Assembly: GCF_000380965.1 (NCBI RefSeq)
Contig: NZ_KB905560.1
Span: 35,091-99,090 of the forward strand
Reading direction: 5' to 3'
Length of the DNA stretch: 64,000 nucleotides
Source: Paenibacillus ginsengihumi DSM 21568
Lineage (GTDB): Bacteria; Bacillota; Bacilli; Paenibacillales; NBRC-103111
Positions 42,696-50,664 of this stretch are shown here, in pieces. Both the position numbers and the translations under genes were made by a program. Every line of letters starts with the position of its first letter. Position 1 is the stretch's first letter. Below the pieces are notes generated by a model that had not been told where the DNA came from, made no database searches, and worked only from the letters and a program-made list of their open reading frames with translations.

Positions 42696-42980
42696 CTAGC
42701 TCAAGTCAAAGACGATCCCTTCCTCTAAGTCCCGGCGAACGTATAAATCTTTGCCTTCCAAGTACCAGACATTGTCTTCTTCCATGTAAAAGACGATCCC
42801 TTCCGCCTCTGCCTGCAGGCCAGGCCGGACCGGCCGCTCCTTGGCAATGCCGAGCGAAAAGCCGCTGTGCACCGTACTGCAGCCTCCGAGCCGCACGAAC
42901 AGCCGGAGCTCGTCTCCGGGTTGAAGCTGCATTTCCTGTTTCAGCCATGACGCCGCATCGCGGTCGACGACGATGTTCAT
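42696..42980 (-). CDS. HesB/YneR family iron-sulfur-related protein
   Basis: This 94-residue protein opens MNIVVDRDAASWLKQEMQL and continues ELRLFVRLGGCSTVHSGFSLGI. It ends in acidic strands (FYMEEDNVWYLEGKDLYV), as in YneR-like members of the HesB/IscA fold. Only one conserved Cys (in GGCST) is present, whereas A-type carriers have three, so cluster transfer is uncertain. The start follows GAAAGGAGCG. It is divergent from the erm-like gene and upstream of the DUF1801 gene. Confidence 0.75.
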   Translation of the reverse strand: MNIVVDRDAASWLKQEMQLQPGDELRLFVRLGGCSTVHSGFSLGIAKERPVRPGLQAEAEGIVFYMEEDNVWYLEGKDLYVRRDLEEGIVFDLS

Positions 42981-43070
42981 GTGAAGCGCTCCTTTCGCGA
43001 TTTTTCCTAATTATACACGGACGCAGCCCTTTTCGCATGTGACGTTGCTCATCATATGGCGTGCCGCTGG

Positions 43071-43099
43071 TTGTCCTGCATCGCGGCAGCTGTTATAAT
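43071..43099 (+). promoter_or_regulatory. Promoter of the erm-like gene and its leader
   Basis: TTGTCC (43071-43076), 17-base spacer, TATAAT (43094-43099). The start point is expected near 43106, only 17 bases before the leader peptide ORF. Confidence 0.75.
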
Positions 43100-43122
43100 G
43101 GCCGTATGTTCCGAAAGGAGGC

Positions 43123-43170
43123 ATGTATTACGGTGTACGGCATCGCATCCGTTCGTTTAAGGTAATGTGA
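43123..43170 (+). CDS. Leader peptide of the erm-like methylase gene
   Basis: Fifteen codons, MYYGVRHRIRSFKVM, preceded by a strong AAAGGAGG. The peptide carries RHR and RIR, that is the basic-x-basic motif at which macrolide-bound ribosomes are known to stall (RLR in the ErmD leader). Downstream, TCATTC and GAATGA (about 43239-43259) can pair just before the methylase ribosome site, so stalling could expose that site. Inducible translation attenuation is inferred from layout. Confidence 0.7.
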   Translation: MYYGVRHRIRSFKVM

Positions 43171-43274
43171 GGTACAGAACAAAGCGAACCTTCCAATTTT
43201 GCGCAAAAATGGACAGGTTTATTTGTGCTGTGCCTTTTTCATTCCTTCAAAACGAATGAATGGGGTGCTTTTTT

Positions 43275-44141
43275 GTGTCCAAAAAACATCGACGATACCC
43301 GGGTGCCCGGCGCGGGGCGGCGTCCGCCTTTTCCGCGCAGCACCTGTTAATTCATCGCAAGTTGATTCAGGAGATGATCGCTTGGGCGGAGATCGGCCCG
43401 GCCGATACGGTGCTCGACATCGGCGCCGGGACTGGCGCGATCACGCTTCCGTTGGCGGAAAAAGCAGGCCGTGTGCTGGCCGTCGAGAACGACCCGCTAT
43501 TGGTGAGCAAGCTGCGCGGGAAATTGCAGGAGGCGGCGAATGTGACGATCAAGCCGCTCGATATTTTGCAGATGCCGCTGCCGAAAGGGCCTTTTAAGGT
43601 CGTCGCGAATATTCCTTATTCGATCACGACGCCGATTCTCGGCAAGCTGCTGGACCCGCCCGGCACGCCGCTGCAGCGAGCCGTACTGCTCGTGGAAAAA
43701 GGGGCGGCCAGGCGCTTCACTTTAGCGCCTGCAGCCGATCCGCGCATCCTGGCATGGCGGATGCGCTTCGAGCTGCGGCTGGTGCGGACGGTGCCGCCGG
43801 CCTGCTTCTCGCCGCCGCCCGGCGTCGATTCGGCGGCGCTGCTCATCAGTCGCAGGAAGCGGCCGCTGATCCCGGACGGCCAGTTTGCCCGCTTTGCCGC
43901 GTTTGCCGCCCACGGCCTGCGCAATCCGGCGCTGCCGCTGTTTGCGGCGTTCGCGGACGTGTTCACGCCGCCGCAAATCGCCAAAATTGCAAGGGCGCTT
44001 GGCATCGCCAGAGAGAGGCCCGTCGGCAAGCTTGACGAGGGACAGTGGGGCGAGCTGTTTGCCGCGATGCTGCGGCATGTGGAGCCTTACCGGTGGCCGA
44101 GGCTGCGGCAGCGCGGCCGGAGCGGCAGGCGCCCTCAATAA
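43275..44141 (+). CDS. erm: Erm-type 23S rRNA (adenine-N6) methyltransferase
   Basis: This 288-residue cytoplasmic methylase of the KsgA/Erm family would methylate A2058 of 23S rRNA and give macrolide-lincosamide-streptogramin B resistance. Motifs are FSAQHLLIHRKLIQEM, the SAM motif VLDIGAGTGAITLPLA (50-54 GAGTG), AVENDPLL, the catalytic VANIPYSITTPI (NIPY at 112-115) and FSPPPGVDSA. The Erm-type C-terminal part includes FTPPQIAKIARALGI and LDEGQWGELFAAM. The GTG start follows GGGGTG; ATG at 43260 has no site. The GC-rich sequence matches the neighbourhood, suggesting a long-resident chromosomal gene. KsgA is excluded by the Erm-like GAARRFT and C-terminal WPR features. Confidence 0.85.
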   Translation: MSKKHRRYPGARRGAASAFSAQHLLIHRKLIQEMIAWAEIGPADTVLDIGAGTGAITLPLAEKAGRVLAVENDPLLVSKLRGKLQEAANVTIKPLDILQMPLPKGPFKVVANIPYSITTPILGKLLDPPGTPLQRAVLLVEKGAARRFTLAPAADPRILAWRMRFELRLVRTVPPACFSPPPGVDSAALLISRRKRPLIPDGQFARFAAFAAHGLRNPALPLFAAFADVFTPPQIAKIARALGIARERPVGKLDEGQWGELFAAMLRHVEPYRWPRLRQRGRSGRRPQ

Positions 44142-44343
44142 TTCGCCGTTTACCGCCTTAAAGCACGTGGGGAGCGGGCGGAGAGCCGGCCCGCGCACCC
44201 GCAGGTGGCGCGGGAAAGCCCGGCAAGCTGGACGGTGCCTGGCGGCCCGCTTAAGCTTCATTGACGTTCGCCCGCACGCGGTGATAAGCTGAAGGAAAGC
44301 CGGCTCGTCCGGGCAATGACGGCTAATGACGGGAGGGACGAAG

Positions 44344-45168
44344 ATGAGTTTGCAGACCGAGTGGATTCATTACGGCAGCGAAGGGCAGTACACGGGTTAT
44401 GCCGCCCGCTTGTCCGCCCTGAAGGAACCGGCCCCTGCGGTCGTCGTGCTGCAGGAAATCTGGGGGGTCGACGAGCATATCCAGGATGTGACGCGGCGAA
44501 TCGCGCAGGCGGGTTACACGGCCTTCGCGCCGGATTTGTACGCTCGCGACGGCGCTCGCCCGCCTGGTCTCGACTTCGCAAGGGTGGAGGCGGCCAAATC
44601 GTTCTTGAACACCGTTTCGCCTGCCCTATGGCGCGATCCGGATGCGAGGCGGGCGGCCTTGGAACGGCTGCCTGCTTCCGAGCGGGACGAGCTGTCTGAG
44701 ACGCTGGAGCTGCTGTTTGCAGGGAGCGGCCGCATGGATGAATATGTGCGTCTGGCGGCGGATACGTGCTCGTTTTTGCGCGAGCAGTACGAGTATTCGG
44801 CAGGGCAGGGCGTATGCGCGGTCGGCTTTTGCCTGGGCGGGGCGATTGCCGGCCTGCTGGCGGCGGAGGATGCGGCGCTGCGCGGCGCGGTCGTCTTTTA
44901 CGGCAATCCTCCCGGAGCGGAGCGGGCCGGTCGCATCCGCTGCCCGCTGCTCGGGCTGTACGGCGAGCTGGACCGGCGCATCACCGACGCCGTTGCCCCA
45001 TTCGCCGCTGCGATGGAGGCTGCCGGGCGATCGTTCGAGTACCATGTGTATCCTCACGCGCCGCACGCGTTCTTCAATGACACGCGCCCCGTTTACCATG
45101 CGCCATCGGCCCGGGACGCCTGGGTTCAGACGCTGGCGTTCCTGAACCGGGTGCTGCAGCCGGCGTAA
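44344..45168 (+). CDS. Dienelactone hydrolase family protein
   Basis: This 274-residue cytoplasmic alpha/beta hydrolase has the opening PAVVVLQEIWGVDEHIQDVT typical of dienelactone hydrolases (Glu in QEIWG). The Cys nucleophile is in AVGFCLGGAIAG, the Asp region is in LLGLYGELDRRIT (Glu/Asp) and the His is in YPHAPHAFFND. An insertion of about 45 residues (FLNTVSPALWRDPDARRAAL onward) makes it longer than the classical 235 residues. The start ATG at 44344 follows GGGAGGGACG. It may open lactones or act as a general esterase; no pathway partner is adjacent. Confidence 0.85.
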   Translation: MSLQTEWIHYGSEGQYTGYAARLSALKEPAPAVVVLQEIWGVDEHIQDVTRRIAQAGYTAFAPDLYARDGARPPGLDFARVEAAKSFLNTVSPALWRDPDARRAALERLPASERDELSETLELLFAGSGRMDEYVRLAADTCSFLREQYEYSAGQGVCAVGFCLGGAIAGLLAAEDAALRGAVVFYGNPPGAERAGRIRCPLLGLYGELDRRITDAVAPFAAAMEAAGRSFEYHVYPHAPHAFFNDTRPVYHAPSARDAWVQTLAFLNRVLQPA

Positions 45169-45188
45169 GCTCGCAAGCTTTCCGGGAA

Positions 45189-45220
45189 AAGCCGCGGAGC
45201 GATTGCTCGGCGGCTTTTTG
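45189..45220. terminator. Bidirectional terminator between convergent genes
   Basis: GCCGCGGAGC, loop GATT, GCTCGGCGGC, then TTTTT on the plus strand and AAAA upstream for the minus strand. It serves the dienelactone hydrolase and probably the S-layer-homology gene. Confidence 0.8.
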
Positions 45221-45260
45221 GCGGATTGGTATAGTACAGGCGCAAGAAACGCGCCGCGGG

Positions 45261-46628
45261 TTACTGAGCTTCGCCCTGCAAATAGCGGTAAAACGGCTCG
45301 TCGACCCAGAACGTGTACGTTTCGGCCGTTTTCCCCGCAGCCAGCTTCTCGAAGCCTGCGGCGATGGCCGGGGAGTGCTCGTTGAGCGAGAACGATTGCG
45401 CGTACAGATGCCCTTCGCGAATGACGTTGCTTGAGATCAGCTCGTAGTCGCTGAGCTCTGTCGCCGAATAGTAAAGCGGCTGCCACCAGGAGGAGACGAT
45501 CAGCCCTTGGGCGTCGTCGCTGTTCTTCTTGGCATACTGCAGCACAATGTCTTGAAAACGCTGCTTCTGGGCCGAATCCGCGAATTCGAGCACGAGATCG
45601 TATTCCTTGGCATAAGCGATATAATGGCCGTTGTCGATCTGCACGACGCGATAGCTGTCTGTCTGCACAGGCTCGCCCCATTCTTTCATATAGATGAAGG
45701 CCGACGTCTTCGGCTCCAGCTGCACCTTCGCCTCAAGTCCCTCGCTGCGCAGCAGGCCGATCAGTTGAATGGCATGGTCGATGCTGTCATGGCCGTACGT
45801 GATCGACAGAGCGGGATCGAAATTCGCATTGTAGCGCGAATCTTTCAGGTTATAGCCTGTCACGAGATTTTGCTGCAGCGCCGTGTCGACGATGTGCTGC
45901 AGCTCCGGGCTTTGAATCAGGCTCTGGGCGTTCCAGGCGTGCCACAGCTTGCCGAAAATGTCCGGATCGGATGTGCTGCCGAGCGCATTCGCCCCGAGTC
46001 CGCGGAACGACTTGATGCGGTCCAGCAGCTCCGCGGCGTATGCGCCGGTTGCCGGCTGGCGGTAATCCCACGGTTCGGAGTCCGGCCGGGGAATCAGCCC
46101 GTTATCGGCAGCCGCAGCAATCTCCTGGGCCGCCTGCAGCGTGAACGAGGCATGCCCGCTATCATAATCAAGCCCGAGCTTGGCCCATGCCCGGCGTATT
46201 TTCGCTTCCGGGTATGTATACGCGAGCTCCTTGAGGCCCGCCGCCTTGACCGCGATATAGACGGCGTCCGCCTCGGTCAGCGGGGCCGCCGCGCGCACGG
46301 CGGCATCGGTCAGCACGCCCTGCTCGGCAAGCGCCAGAGCGGCGGCATAATAGGGGCTTTGCGGCGTCAGATCGGCGAACGGATTGTCCGTTCCCGCTGC
46401 CTGCCAGCCCAGGCTGTCCGCGATGGCCGCAATGAATGCCCCGCGGGCGACGCCCTCCGGCAAGCCGGACGCCGCCTGGGACGGCACGGCCTGAGCCGGC
46501 GCGGCAGCGGCCGCTTCGGCCTTGACCGCTCCCGCCGGAAAGAGCGGCGAGAACAGAAGCGCGGCGCCGAGCGCCCAGGCGGCAGCGCGAGCCGCCGCGT
46601 TGTTTCGAGCATGGTAATGGCGATTCAT
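45261..46628 (-). CDS. Secreted S-layer-homology domain protein
   Basis: This 455-residue exported protein has a basic start MNRHYHARNN, a hydrophobic stretch AWALGAALLFSPLFPAG and a signal cleavage region VKAEAAAAA. Residues 60-130 resemble SLH modules (GVARGAFIAAIADSLGWQ, NPFADLTPQSPYYAAALALA, GVLTDAAVR). The rest is a conserved-looking domain without a named fold, with YGHDSIDHAIQLIGLLRSEG and FIYMKEWGEPVQTDSYRVV. SLH modules would tether it to the cell wall. Two adjacent ATGs exist; the second (46628) has the better spacing to GGGAGG. Function beyond surface attachment is unknown. Confidence 0.75.
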   Translation of the reverse strand: MNRHYHARNNAAARAAAWALGAALLFSPLFPAGAVKAEAAAAAPAQAVPSQAASGLPEGVARGAFIAAIADSLGWQAAGTDNPFADLTPQSPYYAAALALAEQGVLTDAAVRAAAPLTEADAVYIAVKAAGLKELAYTYPEAKIRRAWAKLGLDYDSGHASFTLQAAQEIAAAADNGLIPRPDSEPWDYRQPATGAYAAELLDRIKSFRGLGANALGSTSDPDIFGKLWHAWNAQSLIQSPELQHIVDTALQQNLVTGYNLKDSRYNANFDPALSITYGHDSIDHAIQLIGLLRSEGLEAKVQLEPKTSAFIYMKEWGEPVQTDSYRVVQIDNGHYIAYAKEYDLVLEFADSAQKQRFQDIVLQYAKKNSDDAQGLIVSSWWQPLYYSATELSDYELISSNVIREGHLYAQSFSLNEHSPAIAAGFEKLAAGKTAETYTFWVDEPFYRYLQGEAQ

Positions 46629-46741
46629 CATAGTCCTCCCTCGTCTATAAAGCTTATTATTCCAATGTGTAAACTGGATATTAGCATTGAACTGCTCCGC
46701 TGTCAACAGGGGAGGATCGTGTTGTGTTGCGCCGTGTTAAT

Positions 46742-46900
46742 GTGCCTGATCCAGCGGAGTGTCCAATATGTCAGAGTGCCTGATCCAGCGGAGTGCCCAA
46801 CATGTCAGGGTGCCTGATCCAGCGGAGTGCCCAACATGTCAGAGTGCCCGATCCAGTGGGGTGTCCAACATGTCAATGTGCCCAATACAGCAGAGCGTGC
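46742..46900. repeat. 34-bp tandem repeat, about 4.7 copies
   Basis: Units start GTGCCTGATCCAGCGGAGTG and contain CCAACATGTCAG. They begin at 46742, 46776, 46810, 46844 and 46878, exactly 34 apart. There are no spacers, so it is not a CRISPR array. A different 34-bp array lies at 56716-56832. The 46629-47183 spacer otherwise holds only the promoter of the next operon. Confidence 0.95.
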
Positions 46901-47121
46901 AGCGCCTGTCCGACAGTGCCCGGCGCATTTTCCTGATGCGGAGCGTATGCTGCGGCGCATTTTCGCCGGCGGCGGACATAAACTTTAGCAAAAGGTTGCA
47001 AGGAGACGGACAGCGTCATTTTCAATGAAACGCATAGTTTCGGCATCTGCCGCTCTATTATCATGTTAATCAAATAAATGAATGAAACGATCATTTTTTT
47101 GACGTCGGCGGTTGGCCGTTA

Positions 47122-47130
47122 TGCTATAAT
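47122..47130 (+). promoter_or_regulatory. Extended -10 promoter of the isomerase/dehydrogenase operon
   Basis: TGCTATAAT is a perfect TGnTATAAT element 54 bases before the first start codon. TTGACG at 47099-47104 is 20 bases upstream, slightly too far for a normal -35. Confidence 0.65.
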
Positions 47131-47183
47131 AGGAGGGAAAGGCTGGAAAGCCATCGATATAACGAAAGGAAGCGAGGCGTCGC

Positions 47184-48047
47184 ATGAAACTCGGAATCAG
47201 CTCTTACAGCCTGCACCGGGCGATTCAATCCGGCGAAATGAGCATCATCGACGTGGTCCAATGGGTGGCGGACAATGGTGGGGAGCATCTTGAGCTGGCC
47301 CCCATCGGCTTTTCGCTCGACGACAACCCGGGGCTGGCGGAAGCGATCCGCAGCAAGGCGCAGGACGTCGGCATCGAGCTGTCCAATTATGCCGTCGGCG
47401 CGAATTTCATTCAGCCGGATGAAGCCGCTTACGAAGCCGAGATTGCCCGCGTCATGAAGCAGGTCGATATCGCCCATGCGCTCGGCGTCAAGCTGATGCG
47501 CCACGACGTCGCTTCCCGGCCCGTTCCGGAGACGTCGATCATTCAATTTAACGCGGATCTGCAACGGCTGGCGAACGCCTGCCGGCGCATTGCCGATTAT
47601 GCCGCGCAGTACGGCATCACGACCAGCGTGGAGAACCATGGCTTCTACGTGCAGGCAAGCGACCGCGTGCAGGCGCTGGTGCACGCCGTAGGGCGCGACA
47701 ATTACCGGACGACGCTCGATGTCGGCAACTTTCTGTGTGTCGACGAATCGCCGCTCAGCGCTGTCCGGAAAAATTTGCCGATCGCCTCGCTCGTGCATCT
47801 GAAGGATTTCTACATACGTCCTTCCTGCCGCAATCCGGGAGAAGGCTGGTTCCGTTCGTCCGGCGGCAGCTACTTGCGGGGAGCGATCGTCGGCCAAGGC
47901 GATATCGACATGTGGGAAGTGATCCGCACGATCAAGCAATCCGGTTACGACGGCTACATCTCGATCGAGTTCGAGGGCTGCGAGCCGTGCGTCTTCGGGA
48001 CGAAGGCGGGGCTGGACAACGCCCGGCGCATTTGGAACGAAGTTTAA
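47184..48047 (+). CDS. Sugar phosphate isomerase/epimerase-like TIM barrel (first of operon)
   Basis: This 287-residue xylose-isomerase-like protein begins KLGISSYSLHRAIQSGEM. Metal-binding residues are visible in TTSVENHGFYV (Glu), TTLDVGNFLCVDE (Asp), ASLVHLKDFYIRP (His and Lys/Asp) and YISIEFEGCEP (Glu). This matches the family of metal-dependent keto-sugar isomerases, epimerases and dehydratases (IolE/IolI-like). The start follows AAAGGAAG. It is 22 bases before a Gfo/Idh/MocA gene, in a three-gene operon that ends with a second isomerase. Such pairs are typical of inositol, 3-keto-glycoside or rare-sugar catabolism; the substrate is not known. Confidence 0.8.
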   Translation: MKLGISSYSLHRAIQSGEMSIIDVVQWVADNGGEHLELAPIGFSLDDNPGLAEAIRSKAQDVGIELSNYAVGANFIQPDEAAYEAEIARVMKQVDIAHALGVKLMRHDVASRPVPETSIIQFNADLQRLANACRRIADYAAQYGITTSVENHGFYVQASDRVQALVHAVGRDNYRTTLDVGNFLCVDESPLSAVRKNLPIASLVHLKDFYIRPSCRNPGEGWFRSSGGSYLRGAIVGQGDIDMWEVIRTIKQSGYDGYISIEFEGCEPCVFGTKAGLDNARRIWNEV

Positions 48048-48069
48048 TTTTCGGGAGGAGACACGGACT

Positions 48070-49131
48070 ATGGGGACAACGAAAATCGGCGTCATCGGCG
48101 CAGGCTCCATCAGCGAATCTCATCTGAAAGCATACCGCGGCAACCCGGATGCCGAAATTGCGGCCATCTGTGATTTGAACCGGGAACGCGCCGCGCGCCA
48201 AGCGGAAAAATACGGCGCAGCCCGCACCTATACGGATTACCGGGAGCTGCTCGCCGATCGGGAGATTGACGCCGTCAGCATCTGCACATGGAATAACACT
48301 CACGCCGAAATCGCCATCGCCGCGCTGGACGCAGGCAAACATGTGCTCGTCGAAAAGCCGCTCTGCCAGACGGTCGGGCAGGCGCTGCAGGTGGAGGAGG
48401 CGGTGCGCCGCTCCGGCAAGCTGCTGCAGGTCGGGTTTGTTCGCCGTTACGCCGATAACACTCGAGTGCTAAAGCAGTTTTTGGACAGCGGAGAGCTGGG
48501 CGAGATATATTATGCGAAGGCGTCATGCCTGCGCCGGCTCGGCAATCCGGGCGGCTGGTTCGCCGACAAGGCCCGCTCCGGCGGCGGTCCGCTGATCGAT
48601 CTGGGCGTGCACGTCATCGATCTGTGCTGGTATTTGATGGGCCGGCCGAAGGTCAAGTCGGTCAGCGGCAACACCTATCGCCGGCTCGGCAACCGCAGCA
48701 ATGTGAAAAATCTGTCCTTCTACAAGGCGGCCGACTACGACGCATCCAGGAACGATGTGGAGGATTTGGCCAATGCCCTGATCCGTTTCGAGAACGGCGC
48801 CTCGCTGATGGTGGACGTCAGCTTCACGCTGCATGCGAAGCAGGACGAGCTGACGATCAAGCTTTACGGGGATAAGGGCGGAGCGGAGATCGAGCCGGAG
48901 CTCGCCATCGTGACCGAGAAGCACGACACCATCCTGAACGTGCAGCCGCAGGTGGACAATCTCAGCTTCGACTTCGGCGCAGCGTTTCAGAACGAGATCG
49001 ATGGTTTCATCGACTGCGTTCGCTCCGGCAAGCCGACGATCAGCCCGGTTAAGGACGGCGTCGAGCTGATGAAAATATTGTGCGCCGTATATGAATCCAG
49101 CGAGCAAGGCCGCGAAATTTCATTTCATTGA
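48070..49131 (+). CDS. Gfo/Idh/MocA family oxidoreductase (middle of operon)
   Basis: This 353-residue NAD(P)-dependent dehydrogenase has the Rossmann motif KIGVIGAGSISESHLKAY (GxGxxx). The EKP motif is in HVLVEKPLCQT, and GGPLIDLGVHVIDLCWYLMG carries the conserved Asp and His of the active site. The sequence is a canonical member of the family. The start follows GGGAGGAGAC. It sits between two TIM-barrel isomerase-like genes with gaps of 22 and 18 bases, so the three enzymes surely act together. Inositol, scyllo-inositol or glycoside 3-oxidation are possible. Confidence 0.85.
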   Translation: MGTTKIGVIGAGSISESHLKAYRGNPDAEIAAICDLNRERAARQAEKYGAARTYTDYRELLADREIDAVSICTWNNTHAEIAIAALDAGKHVLVEKPLCQTVGQALQVEEAVRRSGKLLQVGFVRRYADNTRVLKQFLDSGELGEIYYAKASCLRRLGNPGGWFADKARSGGGPLIDLGVHVIDLCWYLMGRPKVKSVSGNTYRRLGNRSNVKNLSFYKAADYDASRNDVEDLANALIRFENGASLMVDVSFTLHAKQDELTIKLYGDKGGAEIEPELAIVTEKHDTILNVQPQVDNLSFDFGAAFQNEIDGFIDCVRSGKPTISPVKDGVELMKILCAVYESSEQGREISFH

Positions 49132-49149
49132 CGAAGGGACGGATGAAGC

Positions 49150-50028
49150 ATGGTTTTGACCAACAAAATCGGCGTCATCGTCGACAGCTTCCGGGTCGGC
49201 GTCCGCGAAGGGCTGCGCAAGGCGAAGGAGGTCGGCGCCGAAGGCGTGCAGATTTATGCGGTGCGGGGAGAGATGGACCCGGCCGGGCTGTCTCCGGCGG
49301 CGCGCAAAGAGCTGAAGGCGTATATCGATTCGCTCGGGCTGGAGGTATCGGCGCTCTGCGGCGATCTGGGCGGACACGGCTTTCAGGACCGGCAGGCGAA
49401 TCCGGCAAAAATCGAAAGATCGAAGCGCATCCTGGACCTTGCCCTGGAGCTCGGCACGAACGTGGTGACGACGCATATCGGCATCGTGCCGGACGATCCG
49501 AATGATCCGGTATACGAAGCGATGCAGCGCGCCTGCGAGGAGCTGAGCGCCTATGCGACGAGCAGCAAAGCGTACTTTGCGATCGAGACCGGGCCGGAGC
49601 CGGCCCTGCATCTGAAGCAGTTTCTCGATACGCTCGGCTCCAAAGGGGTCTCGGTCAATTTCGACCCGGCCAACATGGTGATGGTGACCGGCGACGACCC
49701 GGTGGCAGGCGTCAAGCTGCTCAAGGATTACATCGTGCATACGCACGTCAAGGACGGCATCCGGCTGCGCGAGGTCGATCCGCGCATCGTGTACGGGGCG
49801 CTCGGCTTCGACCCGATGGAGCACGAGAAAATCGCCGAGATGGCATCCGGCGGCGCCGCGTTCCGGGAAGTCCCGCTCGGCGAGGGCAGCGTGCCGTTCG
49901 ACGAATATTTCGCCGCGCTACAGGAGATCGGCTACAGCGGCTACTTGACGATCGAGCGGGAAGTCGGCGATCAGCCGGAGGCGGACATTCGCAAGGCGGT
50001 CGAATTTATCAGGCGTTACCGGGCATAG
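49150..50028 (+). CDS. Sugar phosphate isomerase/epimerase-like TIM barrel (last of operon)
   Basis: This 292-residue xylose-isomerase-like protein has metal-site segments YFAIETGPEPALHL (Glu), VNFDPANMVMVTGDDP (Asp), VHTHVKDGIRL (His/Lys/Asp) and YLTIEREVGD (Glu). It differs clearly from the first isomerase of the operon, so the two probably do different steps. The start follows GAAGGGACGG. Cytoplasmic. The next DNA to 50664 contains only a gene fragment and a GC-rich stretch. Confidence 0.8.
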   Translation: MVLTNKIGVIVDSFRVGVREGLRKAKEVGAEGVQIYAVRGEMDPAGLSPAARKELKAYIDSLGLEVSALCGDLGGHGFQDRQANPAKIERSKRILDLALELGTNVVTTHIGIVPDDPNDPVYEAMQRACEELSAYATSSKAYFAIETGPEPALHLKQFLDTLGSKGVSVNFDPANMVMVTGDDPVAGVKLLKDYIVHTHVKDGIRLREVDPRIVYGALGFDPMEHEKIAEMASGGAAFREVPLGEGSVPFDEYFAALQEIGYSGYLTIEREVGDQPEADIRKAVEFIRRYRA

Positions 50029-50169
50029 CTTGGGAAAGGCGGCGCGGGGATAGGGTCCTCGTCCGCTTCTTGGCGTTGGCTCGGCGCCCTGTGCATCGGA
50101 TGACGCGGCGACCGGAAACTTTTTCCATCCGAGCTGGCGAACGCGGAGCTTGGAGATGGCGCGATCGTC

Positions 50170-50514
50170 GTGCCCGGAGCCCGAAATCCGGGCATTGCGA
50201 ACATGCTGGATAGCGAAGGAAGGCTTCTGATATACATCCATCCAATTAGCGGCGATCCGCAAACCATTGCTTGGATCGACCCGGACATGCGGATGACGAA
50301 GGTGGAAGTGCTCGACCCGCTCGCTCCGGAAACCATGGATTTGCCTTCCGAGTTTGTTGACGATTGGCCGATCTACATGGGGATTGACGGGAGGCTGTAT
50401 TCGATTCGCAGAAACAACGGGCTGGTGAGCTTGATTCGCCAAAACAACGGGGGAGTGAGCTATACCGAGCATTCCGCGATGGGGTACGACGACCAGCTGC
50501 TTGGCGGCGAATGA
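50170..50514 (+). pseudogene. C-terminal fragment of an unrecognised, possibly beta-propeller protein
   Basis: The frame encodes about 114 residues from GTG 50170 (VVPGARNPGIANMLDSEG) to TGA at 50512-50514. It contains repeated strand-turn motifs such as DPDMRMTKVEVLDPL, PIYMGIDGRLYSIRRN and GLVSLIRQNN, like blades of a propeller. Coding-like sequence continues upstream in frame to a stop at about 50101, but no start with a ribosome site is seen. It looks like the end of a larger gene that lost its front. A genuine small gene is less likely. Confidence 0.4.
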
Positions 50515-50664
50515 GCCCGCTGAACTGTGGAAAAAAGTGGCCCGGCCGCCCCGCGCGGGGAAGCGCGATCCGCGCCCCGCCGCCCGCGCGAGTGAAGCGC
50601 GCGCAGCTGCAGCGCCGCGTCCGCAGCGACGCAGCCCGCGCGCGCCGGGCGTCTCCGCCCGCGC

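Noticed and set aside
43275..44141. KsgA (16S rRNA dimethyladenosine transferase) instead of Erm
   Set aside because: The C-terminal half, GAARRFT segment, and dedicated leader peptide fit Erm; ksgA would normally lie in a housekeeping cluster.
45507..46817. 436-codon plus-strand open frame opposite the S-layer-homology gene
   Set aside because: Antisense shadow of a gene with a signal peptide and ribosome site; its end lies in the 34-bp repeat array.
46742..46900. Possible CRISPR array (34-bp repeats)
   Set aside because: Repeats abut without unique spacers and no cas genes are present; it is a simple tandem array.
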